NCBI GenBank assembly: GCA_963971405.1
Contig: OZ020492.1
Location: 18,382,204-18,446,203 of the forward strand
Source of the DNA: Psococerastis gibbosa
Lineage: Eukaryota; Arthropoda; Insecta; Psocodea; Psocidae
DNA length: 64,000 bases
Direction: 5' to 3'
How positions within the stretch are numbered: the stretch's first letter is position 1; each line of letters begins with the position of its first letter. The translations under genes and the position numbers were made by a program. The notes under the pieces were generated by a model. That model saw only the letters and a list, made by a program, of their open reading frames with translations. It made no database searches and was not told the origin of the DNA. Of this stretch, positions 1-10,570 are shown piece by piece.

Positions 1-363
1 TGGACCCCTTTACGAGTACGGAGAATGGCGTATAAGAAACAACGCTGAAATCGACGCCGCTCTCAACGGAGAAGACATAGTAAGGTTCATTAAAGCACAA
101 CGATTAAGGTGGCTGGGACACGTTGTAAGGATGTCTGAAGAACGCATGCCACGAAAAATGTACAAAGCAAGCATGACGGGAAGACGACTGCCAGGACGGC
201 CAAGAAACCGCTGGAAGGACGAGTTAGAGAATGACCTTCGCGAGTTGGGAGTCTCCAGATGGTGGAGCGTTGTGCAAAACCGAGAAGAATGGAGGAGTGT
301 TGTCGAGCAGGCCAAAGCCCACCAAGGGCTGTAGAGCCGGAAGAAGAAGAAGAAGAAGAAGAA
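1..363 (+). mobile_element. 3' end of RTE-like non-LTR retrotransposon (C-terminal coding remnant plus GAA tail)
   Basis: An open frame enters from the left edge (first full codon at 2) and stops at 332-334. It contains the C-terminal signature of insect endonuclease/reverse-transcriptase proteins: RLRWLGHVVRM, then GRPRNRWKDEL, then EEWRSVVEQAKAHQGL followed by a stop. A short 3' segment then ends in a (GAA)n tract at 343-362, the usual microsatellite tail of such LINEs. The reverse-transcriptase core lies outside the window. A diverged second copy in opposite orientation is at 54640-54975. Clade assignment (RTE-like) is inferred from the motif style. Confidence 0.8.
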
Positions 364-451
364 TGATCTACTGTAAATTATTAAGTCTACCCATTATTAT
401 TTTGAAGCCGTATATGACAGGTCCTTGCAATTCAAATTGGAATAATGTTAA

Positions 452-879
452 GGTGCTATTCCACTGGTCGATTTTACATCAAATTTGATTTTGTCATTGA
501 CGGAAAATCATCAATGTTGCATTATTTAATTTTACACCCCATTCCACTGGTTATCAACAATTGATCATTTTTGTTTTCAATTTTTTTCCAAATTTGTAAG
601 TTTGCCTCCGTCTACCTTTTAATTTTTTTACCTATAAGAAATTTTATGATTAAACTTCGAAATACTTCGTTCGTTCTCAAGAAATTAATTTAAATTATTT
701 ATCATCTCTAGACGACGCCATTGTTTAATTTTAGTTTGTTATTAGTTGCAACGCGTGATTTTACTCTAAGGTTCATTGATCAATTTTAACATGAGGAAAT
801 TAAAGTGGAGAATGTCATAAGAGTAAAACAAAAATCTCAAATCAAATTTGAAGAAAAATCGGCCAGTGGAATAGCAGCC
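452..879. mobile_element. PIF/Harbinger-like MITE with TAA target duplication
   Basis: Ends form an inverted repeat (GGTGCTATTCCACTGG at the left, CCAGTGGAATAGCAGCC at the right) flanked by TAA at 449-451 and 880-882. The ends resemble elements at 19800, 24989 and 42868, which also have TAA or TTA flanks. No coding capacity is visible. A 3-bp TWA duplication is the PIF/Harbinger hallmark; the superfamily is inferred from that. Confidence 0.7.
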
Positions 880-984
880 TAACTAGATGTACATCGTTAT
901 AAATGTAAACCTGACACTGAAGAAAAATATATGTAATATTGGTATGCATTATGCACTATGCAGCAGAGGCTGTCCCAGATTTGT

Positions 985-1330
985 CAGTGGCGTAACGATA
1001 GGTTTTCGGAGGGGGCGGTACATAAAATGGGGAAAGCCGTTCTCGTGGACGTACGCAGCTATTAATGACATTAGGGTTCTTTATGCTTGAGCCAGAGCAT
1101 ATAAAGGGGGGCCCATAGGTCGAAGTTGAGCGAAAAAAGACCTGAAATAGTTTAATTTTACGCATTTTGATAGCAGTAACATTGAGATTTTACAGGCAAC
1201 TAACACAGTTGTGAACAACGGGGGCCTGGGGCCTCTTCCGGGTGAATTTTTTTTGGATATAACAAAGGGCTGAAATAGTGGAGGTTTACACATTTTGAGT
1301 GCAGTAACACTTACATTTTAAAGGCAAAGG
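985..1330 (+). mobile_element. Degenerate hAT-like element end with internal ~130-bp repeat units
   Basis: Begins with CAGTGGCGTAACGATAGG, a hAT-style terminus, whose inverted counterpart occurs at about 5030-5056. Inside are units with the phrase GATAGCAGTAACATT (about 1169 and 1299) shared with the arms of the 4985-6545 fold-back. No second terminus was found, so this is a fragment. Confidence 0.5.
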
Positions 1331-1394
1331 GGGGGGGGAGCAATCGCCAGCAGTGCCGGTCGTTGCGTCCGCCTCTGCTTCTCTGCCTCTTATA

Positions 1395-1600
1395 CAAGCA
1401 CGTAGCCAGGATTTTATTTCGTGGAGGGGGGCTAACTACCAGGGGGGGGTATGGAATACCCTGAGTAAAACGGTGGGTCCGCCCGCCCCCCCGGGAAATT
1501 TTTATGAATTTTCATTCAAAAACACAGTTTTAGTGTTTTTAGTGGGATAAAAAAAAATTACAGGTAAAACATCAAAATGAACAATGCAAGGATAAAAAAG
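1395..1600 (+). mobile_element. Truncated hAT-type MITE (ACGTAGCCAGG family)
   Basis: Starts CAAGCACGTAGCCAGG and matches, inverted, the element at 47027-47283, including the G-rich segment near the end and the AAACACAGTTTTAGTG stretch. The other end is not preserved. Confidence 0.6.
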
Positions 1601-1699
1601 TGTGATCTCTTCCAAACACAGAATATTGAATGTAAAAATTACTTTTATTAATAAATCAGCTCCATAAAAATGTATACAAAAAACATTGGCGTAAATTCC

Positions 1700-2170
1700 C
1701 AAAGTTTCTAGGGGGGGCTTTAGCACATTATACGCTGGAGAAAGGGGGCCTGGGGGGTCTCCCCCGCAGAAAAATATTGATAAATAGGTCCAAATTAGTG
1801 AGGTTTTACGTATATTTGAACATTGAGAAGGGGGGGCGGGGGTGTCCCCGGGAGAAGAAAAAAATTTAAATAGGTCCAAATTAGTGATGTTTTGCGCATA
1901 TTATCCCCTGGATTTGGCCCAGCAATATTACGCGGCACGGCGTCAAATGGCCTACCAGCCAAGGACGGGCGCTGGCTGAAGAAGATATTATACCCTGGAG
2001 AAAGGGGGCGCGGGGGTCTCCCCCGGAGAAGAGAAAATGATAAATAGGTCCAAATTAGTGAAGTTTTACGCATTTTGCAAGCAGTACAGTTGAAATTTCA
2101 CCGACGAATAAACCTACCAGGGGGCCTGTAGGCCTCGCTCGAAGTAAACGTTTGAGAAAATAGGTCTGAA
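1700..2170 (+). repeat. Degenerate tandem ~90-170 bp units
   Basis: The phrase AAATAGGTCCAAATTAGTGA recurs near 1783, 1868 and 2043, each preceded by a G-rich then CCCCCGGAGAA-like segment. These look like decayed internal repeats of the same type that builds the fold-back arms downstream. Confidence 0.55.
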
Positions 2171-2512
2171 ATATTGGGATTTAAAGCATTTTAGGTCATA
2201 TGTTTTTGTGAAAGTACTTGGTGAATTTGTTGATTTTTCTTGTATTACCTGTACTAGTCACATATTACAAAAAATGGATGGAATATTACTAGCAATGGAA
2301 GAGATGAAATGAAAGTCGCACGCTTTACATTTCGTAAGAGTCAGTTAAGAAGAACAAAAGTGAAAAATTACCTATTATAATACAATTCATTGACAATATT
2401 ACAGTCTAAGGTGTCTATAATATAATACAACAATATGCAATGGCATTATAAGTAAAATTAATTATCAAGGAGTACGCTAACTACTAAGTAATTTTGCACT
2501 CATATCCACCAC

Positions 2513-2833
2513 CAGAGGCGTAAAGTTTTAGAATGATGGCGGGGGCAAAACTAAGTAGACCTTATGACGTCATCAGGCAGGGTAAGGAAAAATTGAAAAT
2601 ATAAGAGCAAAATGGTAGGGTTTTACGCATATTAATAGTAGTAAGGTATAGCTGTAGATTTTACAAAGCTAAAAAAGGAATGCCTATATTCATATTGCTG
2701 CAAAGGGGACCATGAAGTATGAACTACGTCTTACAATGCTTTCGGCTGGGGGGGGGGGGCAAAGCCCCCCTAAAAGGAGCTGAGTGGAGGCAAGTTGGAC
2801 CGTGCCCCCCCCCCTTACAGCTTTACGCCCCTG
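2513..2833. mobile_element. hAT-type MITE with perfect 8-bp target duplication
   Basis: Termini CAGAGGCGTAAAG and CTTTACGCCCCTG are inverted repeats. The flanks TCCACCAC (2505-2512) and TCCACCAC (2834-2841) are identical 8-mers, the hAT signature. The 321-bp body has no coding frame and carries long G and C runs and a TGACGTCA palindrome at 2565. A sister copy lies at 3701-3940. Confidence 0.85.
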
Positions 2834-2962
2834 TCCACCACAGCTTTAAATCTATACTTTGTTAGGTACAAATACAAATACGGTATACAAACAAAATTTG
2901 TTATTATAGGCCTATTTAATATAGTTTCATTGCAAGTATAATGACACGAATGATGTAGGACC

Positions 2963-3012
2963 TCAAGGGCGTAGCCAGGATTCCTTTCCGGGGGGGGGGG
3001 GGGGCGTGTCGA
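2963..3012 (+). mobile_element. Isolated hAT-like terminus
   Basis: CAAGGGCGTAGCCAGG followed by a run of 14 or so G residues resembles hAT MITE ends elsewhere in the window. No matching right end was found. Confidence 0.4.
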
Positions 3013-3179
3013 CTCTTCATGAGAAATTAATTTTATCTAGTGTATTCTTTAATAGTCGAAGAGCTGATGGGGAGACGAAAACGCATGTCTGCGTACCAAA
3101 TGTTTTTGTAGCTGGATCGTGGAGATCACCGTAAAAAAGTAAAAAAAGCAGCTTCTTGCATTCGTCAGATTGGATCTCC

Positions 3180-4005
3180 TATTTTGAACGAAGGCCTAAA
3201 GATTTTTTTTGTTAAAGTTGCATTTTTTAGTACCAGCGCAAGAACACTCCCAAAGGAAATTTGGATAAGAAATTTGGCGTATAGGTTCAAAAAAATTATG
3301 CCTCGGGACACTTTTTTTTGGGCTAACTCAATTTTGGGGGGTTTTATTCTCAAAAAACGTCTAAAAAAATTATTTCTCAAAAACGGCCCCAATGATTTCT
3401 CTTAAATTCACATATATTGTAGACGATATTAATGTTAAAAAAAACGCGGTGCACGTTATTCCGACACCTAAACAGGCCGCAAGAAGTTCCACACATGAAG
3501 CTTTCCGACCAATACGGCTGTTAAAAATTTCCGAAAAATGTATCATTACTCATTTTGGGGTACCACTCTGAAACAGATCTCAAACTACTCCTGTTTCTGG
3601 GGGTAAAAAAAATTAAAATGATTCAATGCTCATGAAAAATAACTAAAAATTATTTTTATGTGGAACCTTTCTATCAATGCTTTCTACCTTCAGGTACATT
3701 CAGAGGCGTAAAACTACATAGACCTTATGACGTCATCAGGCAAGATTTAACGAAACATTGAAAATATAAGAGCAAAATAGTAGTGTTTTACGCATTTTAA
3801 TAGTTGTAAAGTAAAAAGGAATGCTTGTATTCATATTGCTGCAAAGGGAATCATGAAGTATGAACCACGTCTTACAATGCTCGAGGCGGGGGGGGGGGGC
3901 AAGTTGGACCGCCCCCCCCCCCCCCATCTTTACGCCCCTGGGTATATTAATGTTTTAGGGACTAAATAGAGTAACAAAACCGAACAGGTTGCTAATGGAC
4001 CTATA
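3180..4005 (+). mobile_element. Family F repeat, degenerate copy, split by a hAT MITE
   Basis: Carries the family F order of blocks: CCTCGGGACA, CTAACTCAATTT, AAAAAACGTCTAAAAAAATT, then CTACCTTCAGG. The sequence after the inserted MITE (3949 on: TAATGTTTTAGGGACTAAAT) resumes the family F consensus seen at 13912, so the MITE at 3701-3940 entered this copy. Confidence 0.65.
3701..3940. mobile_element. hAT-type MITE inside family F repeat
   Basis: Termini CAGAGGCGTAAAA and TTTACGCCCCTG. Flanks GGTACATT (3693-3700) and GGTATATT (3941-3948) match at 7 of 8 positions. The body is closely related to 2513-2833 with an internal deletion, and keeps the TGACGTCA palindrome (3728). Confidence 0.8.
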
Positions 4006-4115
4006 ACTACAGTCAGTTGAACTGTAAAATTAGAAACAGGGAGTGAAATAGGTCCCTAAAGAGGGTTCGCCTACCGGCCCCCAGGAAGGTTAATTCGGCA
4101 CTGCTTAAAGGGTAT

Positions 4116-4273
4116 TAGGCTATAAAGTAAAGGCGTAACGTATGCGTACCTATACATTATATTATAACCCCTATTTATGTGTATATAGGTACAAATTAGG
4201 CTATAAAGTAATGGCGTAACGTATGCTTACCTACATTAGATTATTACCCCTATTTATGGGTATATAGATACTG
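4116..4273 (+). repeat. Tandem duplication of ~80 bp
   Basis: Two adjacent copies, 4116-4195 and 4197-4273, each start TAGGCTATAAAGTAA and contain GGCGTAACGTATGC and CCCCTATTTATG. Period is 81 bp. No function is apparent. Confidence 0.75.
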
Positions 4274-4533
4274 GTATGCCTACTTAACAACGTTGACGAT
4301 CCATTGCCGCACTTCACATAAAATTGATGAAAAGTCGTTCCTAGGCACGTTCTGTGCGATTTCTTACAATTAAAATAATCTCATCCAACACCACATGCAG
4401 ATTTAGCACCAATCATTTTTTTCGTTTTACCGAAAACAAAGCGCGGTAGCTACAGGCAGGTATGCGTGGGCCTGTATCGTATAGACAACAAGCATATACA
4501 CGTAATATAACAATTTAATATAATTGTCGACTT

Positions 4534-4915
4534 ATTGCTTTCCAATTTATACGTAGTATAAGGAAAGCTTTGTGATGGACAAAATTTTCGATTCCGAGAT
4601 TTCAACGGATTTACACGTTTTGAGGTCCAAGGAACACAAAAAAGTGGTTTTTACGAAATGTCTGTCTGTCGCTCTGTCTGTTCATCGATTTCCGGGCTAA
4701 GTACTCGGTTGATTTTGATGAAATTTGGTATGTAGGTTCACAAAAATCATACCTCGGCACCATTTTCTTTATTTATTTGGGGCCAACTCAATTTTGGGGG
4801 GTTTTATTCTCAAAAACTCCAAATTATTTCTCAATAATGGCTCCAACGATTTCCTTTAAATTCACTTATATTGTAGTTGTTATTAATGTTAATACAATGC
4901 GGGGGGTCGCTTGCC
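4534..4915 (+). mobile_element. Family F repeat, 5' part
   Basis: Begins TTGCTTTCCAATTTATACG and runs through the fixed family F blocks: GATTCCGAGATTTCAACGG, a CTGT-rich stretch, TTTTGATGAAATTTGG and GGGGTCGCTTGCCCC. Truncated before the distal half. Confidence 0.75.
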
Positions 4916-4984
4916 CCTCGTCGTTAATGTAAAAGCTGCGTTCGTCCATGAGAATGGCTCTCCCCATTTCATACACTTTTATGA

Positions 4985-6545
4985 AAATGGGTGGAAGGGC
5001 GCCAAATTATACACCGCCCCTTCGAAAACCTATCGTTACGCTACTGACAAGTGGCTCCCCCTTTCATGAGGTCTGGGACCGCCTCTGCTTAATTCATCGC
5101 ATGTAAAACCAGAACGTTAATGCTATCAAAATGAGCAAAACCCCACTACATCAAGCCAATTTTTCAAAAAAAAATTAACCGGGGGAGACCCCCGCGCCCC
5201 CCTATGTGCAATCGTATTTTTCGCCTGTAAAATCTTATAAATGTAACTGCTATCAATCTGCGTAATCACACTATTTGAGGCCTGTTTTTCAAACAATTTC
5301 ACCGCCCCCCCCCCCTTGTTTCCAACTACCTACTTCATTCATCGCATGTAAAATCTAGACGTTACTGCTATCAAAATGCGTAAAACCACATTATTTTAAG
5401 CCAACTTTTCAACAAATTTCTACCGGGGGAGACCCCCGGGCCCCCCTTGTGTGTAATTGCATTCGTCGCGTGTCAAATCTAAGTGTCTAAAAGCTGCGTA
5501 CGTCCTTGAGAACGGGTTTCCCCGTGGAGGCCCTCTATATTTTTGATGCATTTATTGCACTTGCCTAAATGTCGAAAAAAAATAGGTATAGTGTATACTG
5601 TATAAGCCAAACTGAAACCTCCCGGTTTTTTGAAAAATAAATCTGGCAGGCTTATCTATAGTTGTAGCTTATTACGGCGACAATATATTAGGCACACAGG
5701 CTTACTTTTGCCAGGGCCAGATAAATTTTGATACAGTTGATGTTTAAGCCTGCCAGATTTATTTTTAAAAAAACCGGGAGGTTCCAGTTTGGCTTATGCA
5801 TTATACACAATACCCATTTTTTTCGACATCTAGGGCAAGTGCAATAAGTTACCATCAAAAATATAGAGGGCCTCCACGGGGAAACCCGTTCTCAAGGACG
5901 TACTCAGCTTTTAGACATTCAGATTTGACACGCGGTGAACACAATTGCACACCAGGTAGAATTTTTTTTTTGAAAAATTGGCTTAAATTAATGAGGTTTT
6001 AGTTTTTAAATAGGTTTTCGATAGTAGTAACGTTCAGATTTTAATAGCGGAGTTTGACAGGCGGAAAATACAACTGCTCCCGAGGGGGGCCCGGGGGTCT
6101 CCCCCGGTAGAATTTTGTTGAAAAGTTGGCTTAAAATAATGTGGTTTTACGCATTTTGATAGCAGTAACGTTCAGATTTTACAGCCGTTAAATATACTAA
6201 GTTAGTAGTGGCAAACAAGGGGGCCAGGGGGAATCCCCGGTAGAAAAATTTGTAAAACTTGGCTTAAAATAATGGGGCTTTACGTATACTGATAGCAGTA
6301 ACATTTAGATTATAAAGGCGAAAAATACAATTGCACATAGGGGGGCCCGAGGGTCTCCCCCGGTTTAAATTTTTTGAAAAATTGGCTTGATGTAGTGGGG
6401 TTTTGCTCATTTTGATAGCAGTAACGTTCTGGTTTTACATGTAATGAATTAACTAATTAAGTAGGTAGTTGGAAACAAGGGGGCCCGGGGGTCTCCCCCG
6501 TTTGAAAAATTGTGGACATGCCTGAAATAGTGGGGTTTTGCGGAG
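4985..6545. mobile_element. Fold-back element with arms of tandem ~125-bp repeats
   Basis: Two long inverted arms, about 4985-5664 and 5746-6545, flank an ~80-bp loop. The inner arm ends are CTGGCAGGCTTAT and TAAGCCTGCCAGA. Moving outward both arms carry, in mirrored order, the CCGGGAGGTT block, GGCCTCCACGGGG, then repeated units with GATAGCAGTAACGTT (right arm about 6032, 6159, 6290, 6412; left arm inverted about 5130, 5252, 5372). Each unit includes a G-rich GGGTCTCCCCCGG segment. This is the architecture of FB-like fold-back transposons; a link to hAT is suggested only by the CAGTRGCGTAACG-like outer end. No coding frame is seen. Confidence 0.7.
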
Positions 6546-7863
6546 ATTAGCATTTACAGGCGAAGAATACAACTGCACACAATTCGATTAAAATTTATAC
6601 TTAATCGTAAAATTACACCACTCAATTTCATGTCTTCGAAAAACTGGGAGATTTTCCGGGACATTTTCCAAAACCGGGAGATTACGGCCTCCCGACAACA
6701 TTCACCCGGGAGCCGGGAGATTGGGCTGAAAACCGGGAGGTATGGCAGGCTTATTGATGTTCCACGTGTACTTTTGCATACTGCGTGTGTTTATTGAAAC
6801 CATGGTTCCCAAACTTCCCAAACAAGTAAGTAGCATAAAAACATAGCGATTCCAACCTTTTATTAATACAGTAGGAACATACTGTAAATGAGGATGTTTT
6901 AATCTAGGAAAATGCCACATGTTTTAATTCAAGATTGATAATATATTTTTTGTTTTTTTCAGGTTTTTCAAAACCGCCCTCTTACCAGAAATTGTTTCTC
7001 CGCGATACGACATTACTTTAGATAGAACGCAAATTCGGGACTCCTATATCGTCATGTGATTATGTATAATGTGCAAAAAAAGGACTACACATTGGCTTGA
7101 ATTGGATATACCTACATATTAGATATTTCTTGTCAACGTAAAGTCCAGTCTTCAATAGACCTCCACGTACATTCATTTTTTTGGAAGATTTCAATTGAAC
7201 TGCGTCATATGTAGCCATGTAATTGTAGGCTACAATGTATTAATTGTACTGATTGCTGCCTGCGTGTCCGTTTGTTGAAATGCTATTTTTCGTAAAAAAA
7301 ATATACAAAATAGGCCTACTGAAACATTTAGGCTCTCTAGCATTGAATTTTTCACTCCCTCAATTTAGGCATAACAAAGCTGCTAAAGCGGAAAATCATT
7401 AGGCTATACATTGTTTATTTATTATCAATTCTAGGTTGCCTTATAATTAAGCCTACAGGAGGTAGGCCAGTCCAAGGGTGGTTCCATCAAGAGTCACGAC
7501 CCGACCGGGGGGGGGGGGGCGGGTCGTATAGGCCTAATTTTCAGTTTTATTGCCCTATTCTATTCCTATGTATGAGAAATGACTCAGAGAAAAAATACCC
7601 CCCCCCCCTCCCCCCCACCTGAAAAGCCTCACCCAAATATAGGCTTTAATGAGCATTGCTTTGCAAATGAAAAAAAAACAATAGCAATGACAGTCGATAA
7701 AAAGTAATTCAATAAAGTTAGTCGCCACTGATAAGTTGTGTTATAAGAGATTCCCAGACGCCACTGCATGCTCTCGCGAGAGCTCAAAAGTTAAGTTTGC
7801 CGGCAGTCCCACATATCGCACTTACAGTGAGTCATCGCTTCCAAGGTCACTGCTTCGATGCAT
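6546..7863. other. Intergenic, no recognised feature
   Basis: Nothing codes convincingly here. A CCGGGAGATT/ACCGGGAGGT-rich piece at 6640-6750 is related to the inner arm of the fold-back. Long C and G runs occur at 7507-7521 and 7600-7618, and a 14-bp palindrome GCTCTCGCGAGAGC at 7770-7783. Confidence 0.6.
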
Positions 7864-8038
7864 CAGCAGCCTGATCGAGGCGATTATAACACCGGGGTTA
7901 AATAGATACCCTAGGATTATAACTGTAAACAAACAAATTTTGAATAGCACTTTCCATTACAAAATTATCTTATTTACATTTTTATTACCAGGGGATTAAA
8001 TAAATACCGGTATTATAATCGCCTCGATCAGGCTGCTG
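7864..8038. mobile_element. MITE or fold-back with 26-bp perfect terminal inverted repeats
   Basis: Positions 7864-7889 (CAGCAGCCTGATCGAGG...) and 8013-8038 (...CCTCGATCAGGCTGCTG) are perfect inverted repeats. The interior contains GGGGTTAAATAGATAC and GGGATTAAATAAATAC as related inner pieces. No clear target duplication was found, so the class is unknown. Confidence 0.65.
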
Positions 8039-8413
8039 GTGGTGCCAACCTGACAGAGTTAATTTTTAAATTTATATAAAACCGTACTCTGTGGTAATTT
8101 TTGCTTTCCAATTTATACGTAGTATAAGGAAAGCTTTGTGATGGTCGAAATTTTCGATTCCGAGATTTCAACGGATTTACACGTTTTGAGGTCCCAGGAA
8201 CCCAAAAAAGTGGTTTTTACGAAATGTCTGTCTGTCGCTGTTTGTCTGTCTGTGCGTCGATTTCCGGGCAAACTACTCGGTCGATTTTGATGAAATTTAG
8301 CATGTTGGTTCATAAAAATCATACCTCGGGACATTTTTTTTTATTTTGGGCTAACTCAGTTTGGAGGTTTTTATTTTCAAAATACCCCGAAAAAACGTCT
8401 AAAAAAATTATTT

Positions 8414-9363
8414 GACATTCCCTAATCTCAGGCCAGGCCAGGCCGGCCTTATTTTAGACCACAGACAAAAGAAAAATACAAATTTATTTATTTTAGTTTT
8501 AAATGTTTATTTATTGAAAACATTACATTTTTAATATAATATCACTTAATTATATTATAATGATACGATAAAACTACACTTAACATTTTTGTTCACCATC
8601 TCAATAAATAATAAATTTTGTGTAGACTTCATTGGCGCATAACGTGGGGAGAGACTAGTTTTGTGTCAGCCTTCCAGTAATGCTTTTATTATTAATTGAA
8701 TAATTAATTAGTATTAGGCGGCTATTCCATCTGTTAAAAATCCGTCATTTGTGCATTAAAAATTGATGAGATGTTTGTTTTAAGGAGACTATTATGTAGA
8801 TACTTAACTTATCAATTATATATTAAGTTAAAATATGGTGGAGACTTTTTATTGATATCTCTACATATTATAACTTAATTTATAATAGATAAGTTAAGTG
8901 GGCTACATAATAATCTCCTTAAAACAAATATCTTATCAATTTTTTAATGCACAAATGACGGATTATTGACCGTTGGAATGTAATGTAAATGATTTAGGTC
9001 TTCAACTATTAATTTTCAGTCTTCCTAGAGATGGTTTAGGCTTCGACAGCTTGTAGCCTAAGGGCTAAGTAATGTAGATTTGGTAGGCCTATAGTCTACA
9101 GGCTATATAGTTGGCTTATGTTGTTAATTAATAAAAACTAAGATGGAAGATAAAAAAAAACTATATTGACAGTCAGAATCAACAGACACGAAGTGTTCTG
9201 CAGTATATAAAAAGATAATAAGTTAAAATGTTATTGATAATAGATCACGCCTCACCGTTGAGTGACGACACGACTTATCTCCCCGCAGTCGACGCCAATG
9301 ATAATGACGTCATAATGCCCCGGCCTGGCCTGGCCTGAACGGGCTTGAGATAAGTGCTACTCA
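8414..9363. mobile_element. 950-bp element nested in family F
   Basis: Flanked by AATTATTT on both sides (8406-8413 and 9364-9371), whereas uninterrupted family F copies have a single AATTATTTCTC at this place. The ends are imperfect inverted repeats centred on ATCTCA and the motif CAGGCCAGGCCAGGCCGG (left) / CCGGCCTGGCCTGGCCTG (right). The 8-bp duplication suggests hAT. The interior is AT-rich, contains a nested MITE at 8717-8980 and no recognisable transposase. Confidence 0.75.
8717..8980. mobile_element. Palindromic MITE nested inside the 950-bp element
   Basis: GGCTATTCCATCTG...TCCGTCATTTGTGCATT at the left and its inverted copy AATGCACAAATGACGG...GGAATG at the right, with long internal inverted stretches (TTTGTTTTAAGGAGA / TCTCCTTAAAACAAA). 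Flanks TTA and TAA fit the PIF/Harbinger-like group at 452 and 24989. This is the third level of nesting. Confidence 0.65.
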
Positions 9364-9788
9364 AATTATTTCTCGAAAACGGCTCCAACGATTTCTTTTA
9401 AATTCACATGTATTGTAGTCGTTATTAATGTTGACAAAATGCGGGGGGTCGCTTGCCCCTTGATAGTTTGCTTCTGGGGGTAAAAAAAATAAAAATAACT
9501 AAATTTTAATGAAAAATGACTAAAAAATAATTTTTCTTCGAAACCTTTCTATCGATGATTTCTACCTTCAGGCATGTTTTAGGTGTTAAATTGAGTAACG
9601 AAACTGGACATGTTGCTTTCCCAAAAAAACTATTTAGTTTTGCACAAAAAATTATTTTTTGAAAAAATGATAGAAAATTCGCGCTCAAATGCCATTATTG
9701 CTGTGTGGTAATATTTGGCCTGACCTATCTAGAATTTACCTGACCTCCAGTGACGTTAGCTGGACAATGCCCCCCCCCCCTCCTCCGA

Positions 9789-9818
9789 TATATAAGATAT
9801 AAGATATAAGATATAAGA
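9789..9818 (+). repeat. ATATAAG microsatellite
   Basis: Four or so units of GATATAA within the family F copy, at the place where other copies read CGGAAATTTAACC. Confidence 0.7.
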
Positions 9819-9903
9819 AAATTATTTACCATGAAATTACTCATTTTCTCTAGCTACTACTTGATAAATTGGAAAGCATGTTCGAGTAAACTCGGACCGG
9901 TTC

Positions 9904-10570
9904 TTTACTATTGACTATGTGCTATTTTGAACTGGTCTTCAAAGTAGCTGAGCTTCTGAGTAATGTCTTATGGCCTTAAGGCGAAAATCTCCAATCTGCA
10001 CCTCCTCGTGGTGGCGACTGAACAGATAGGGGGCCGAGTTTGAGCCAGGATAAGCGAAAAAGTCTTCTGTGCAGTGTGCAGGGCACTCTGTCGTCCTGGG
10101 GTTGGGAAACTGGCCCTGAAGGTAAAGAAACACAATGAAGAGTCAACGACATAAGGATGCAGAAGGCATCCGGAAACCACTGCATTACAATGTCCTAGTA
10201 CTATGTAATCATAATCGTGACTACAATTGCCATGATGATCGGCAATCTTCGTTAGAAGAGGCATTTAAAGAAAAAAGACTGTCGGGCCAGCAATGGGGTT
10301 CATTTGTGGCGTCATTTTGTAGATGGTAGCACCAGTTGCAATGATATCAAAGCGTTGATTTTTCCATAAGCCTCAATACTATTTTAAAAAAAATTTAATT
10401 ACGTATTATTTTAAAGTGATATTTTTCTATAAATCATGGAGAATATATATTTCAAATTATATGCAGCGAAATAAGGTCCAGGCATAGTAAAAATATTATA
10501 AAAAATATTAAAAGAATTAATTAGATGCTAAGAGCTTAGTTTTCGCATGCTAACGGCGGCCATTTTGAAG
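9904..10570. other. Spacer between family F copies, no recognised gene
   Basis: Several overlapping frames of 60-100 codons occur on both strands but none resembles a known protein and their composition is not coding-like. Positions 9930-10150 read CCTCCTCGTGGTGGCGACTG and neighbours, whose GC content is higher than the surroundings; the origin is unknown. Confidence 0.45.

Larger units (their letters stand above)
8101..9903 (+). mobile_element. Family F repeat, full-length copy interrupted by a 950-bp element
   Basis: Left part 8101-8413, right part 9364-9903. It starts TTGCTTTCCAATTTATACG and ends TTCGAGTAAACTCGGACCGG plus TTCTT. Subterminal inverted motifs CTTTCCAATTTAT and ATAAATTGGAAAG and a perfect hairpin CGAGTAAACTCG near the 3' end are visible. 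It carries a CTGT/GTCTGT-rich block, GGGGTCGCTTGCCCC and a long C run. No coding frame holds across copies. It is a non-autonomous dispersed element of unknown class. Confidence 0.75.

Noticed and set aside
9939..10264. Overlapping minus-strand frames of 64-98 codons
   Set aside because: Three frames overlap, none has a recognisable motif, and splice or promoter context is absent.
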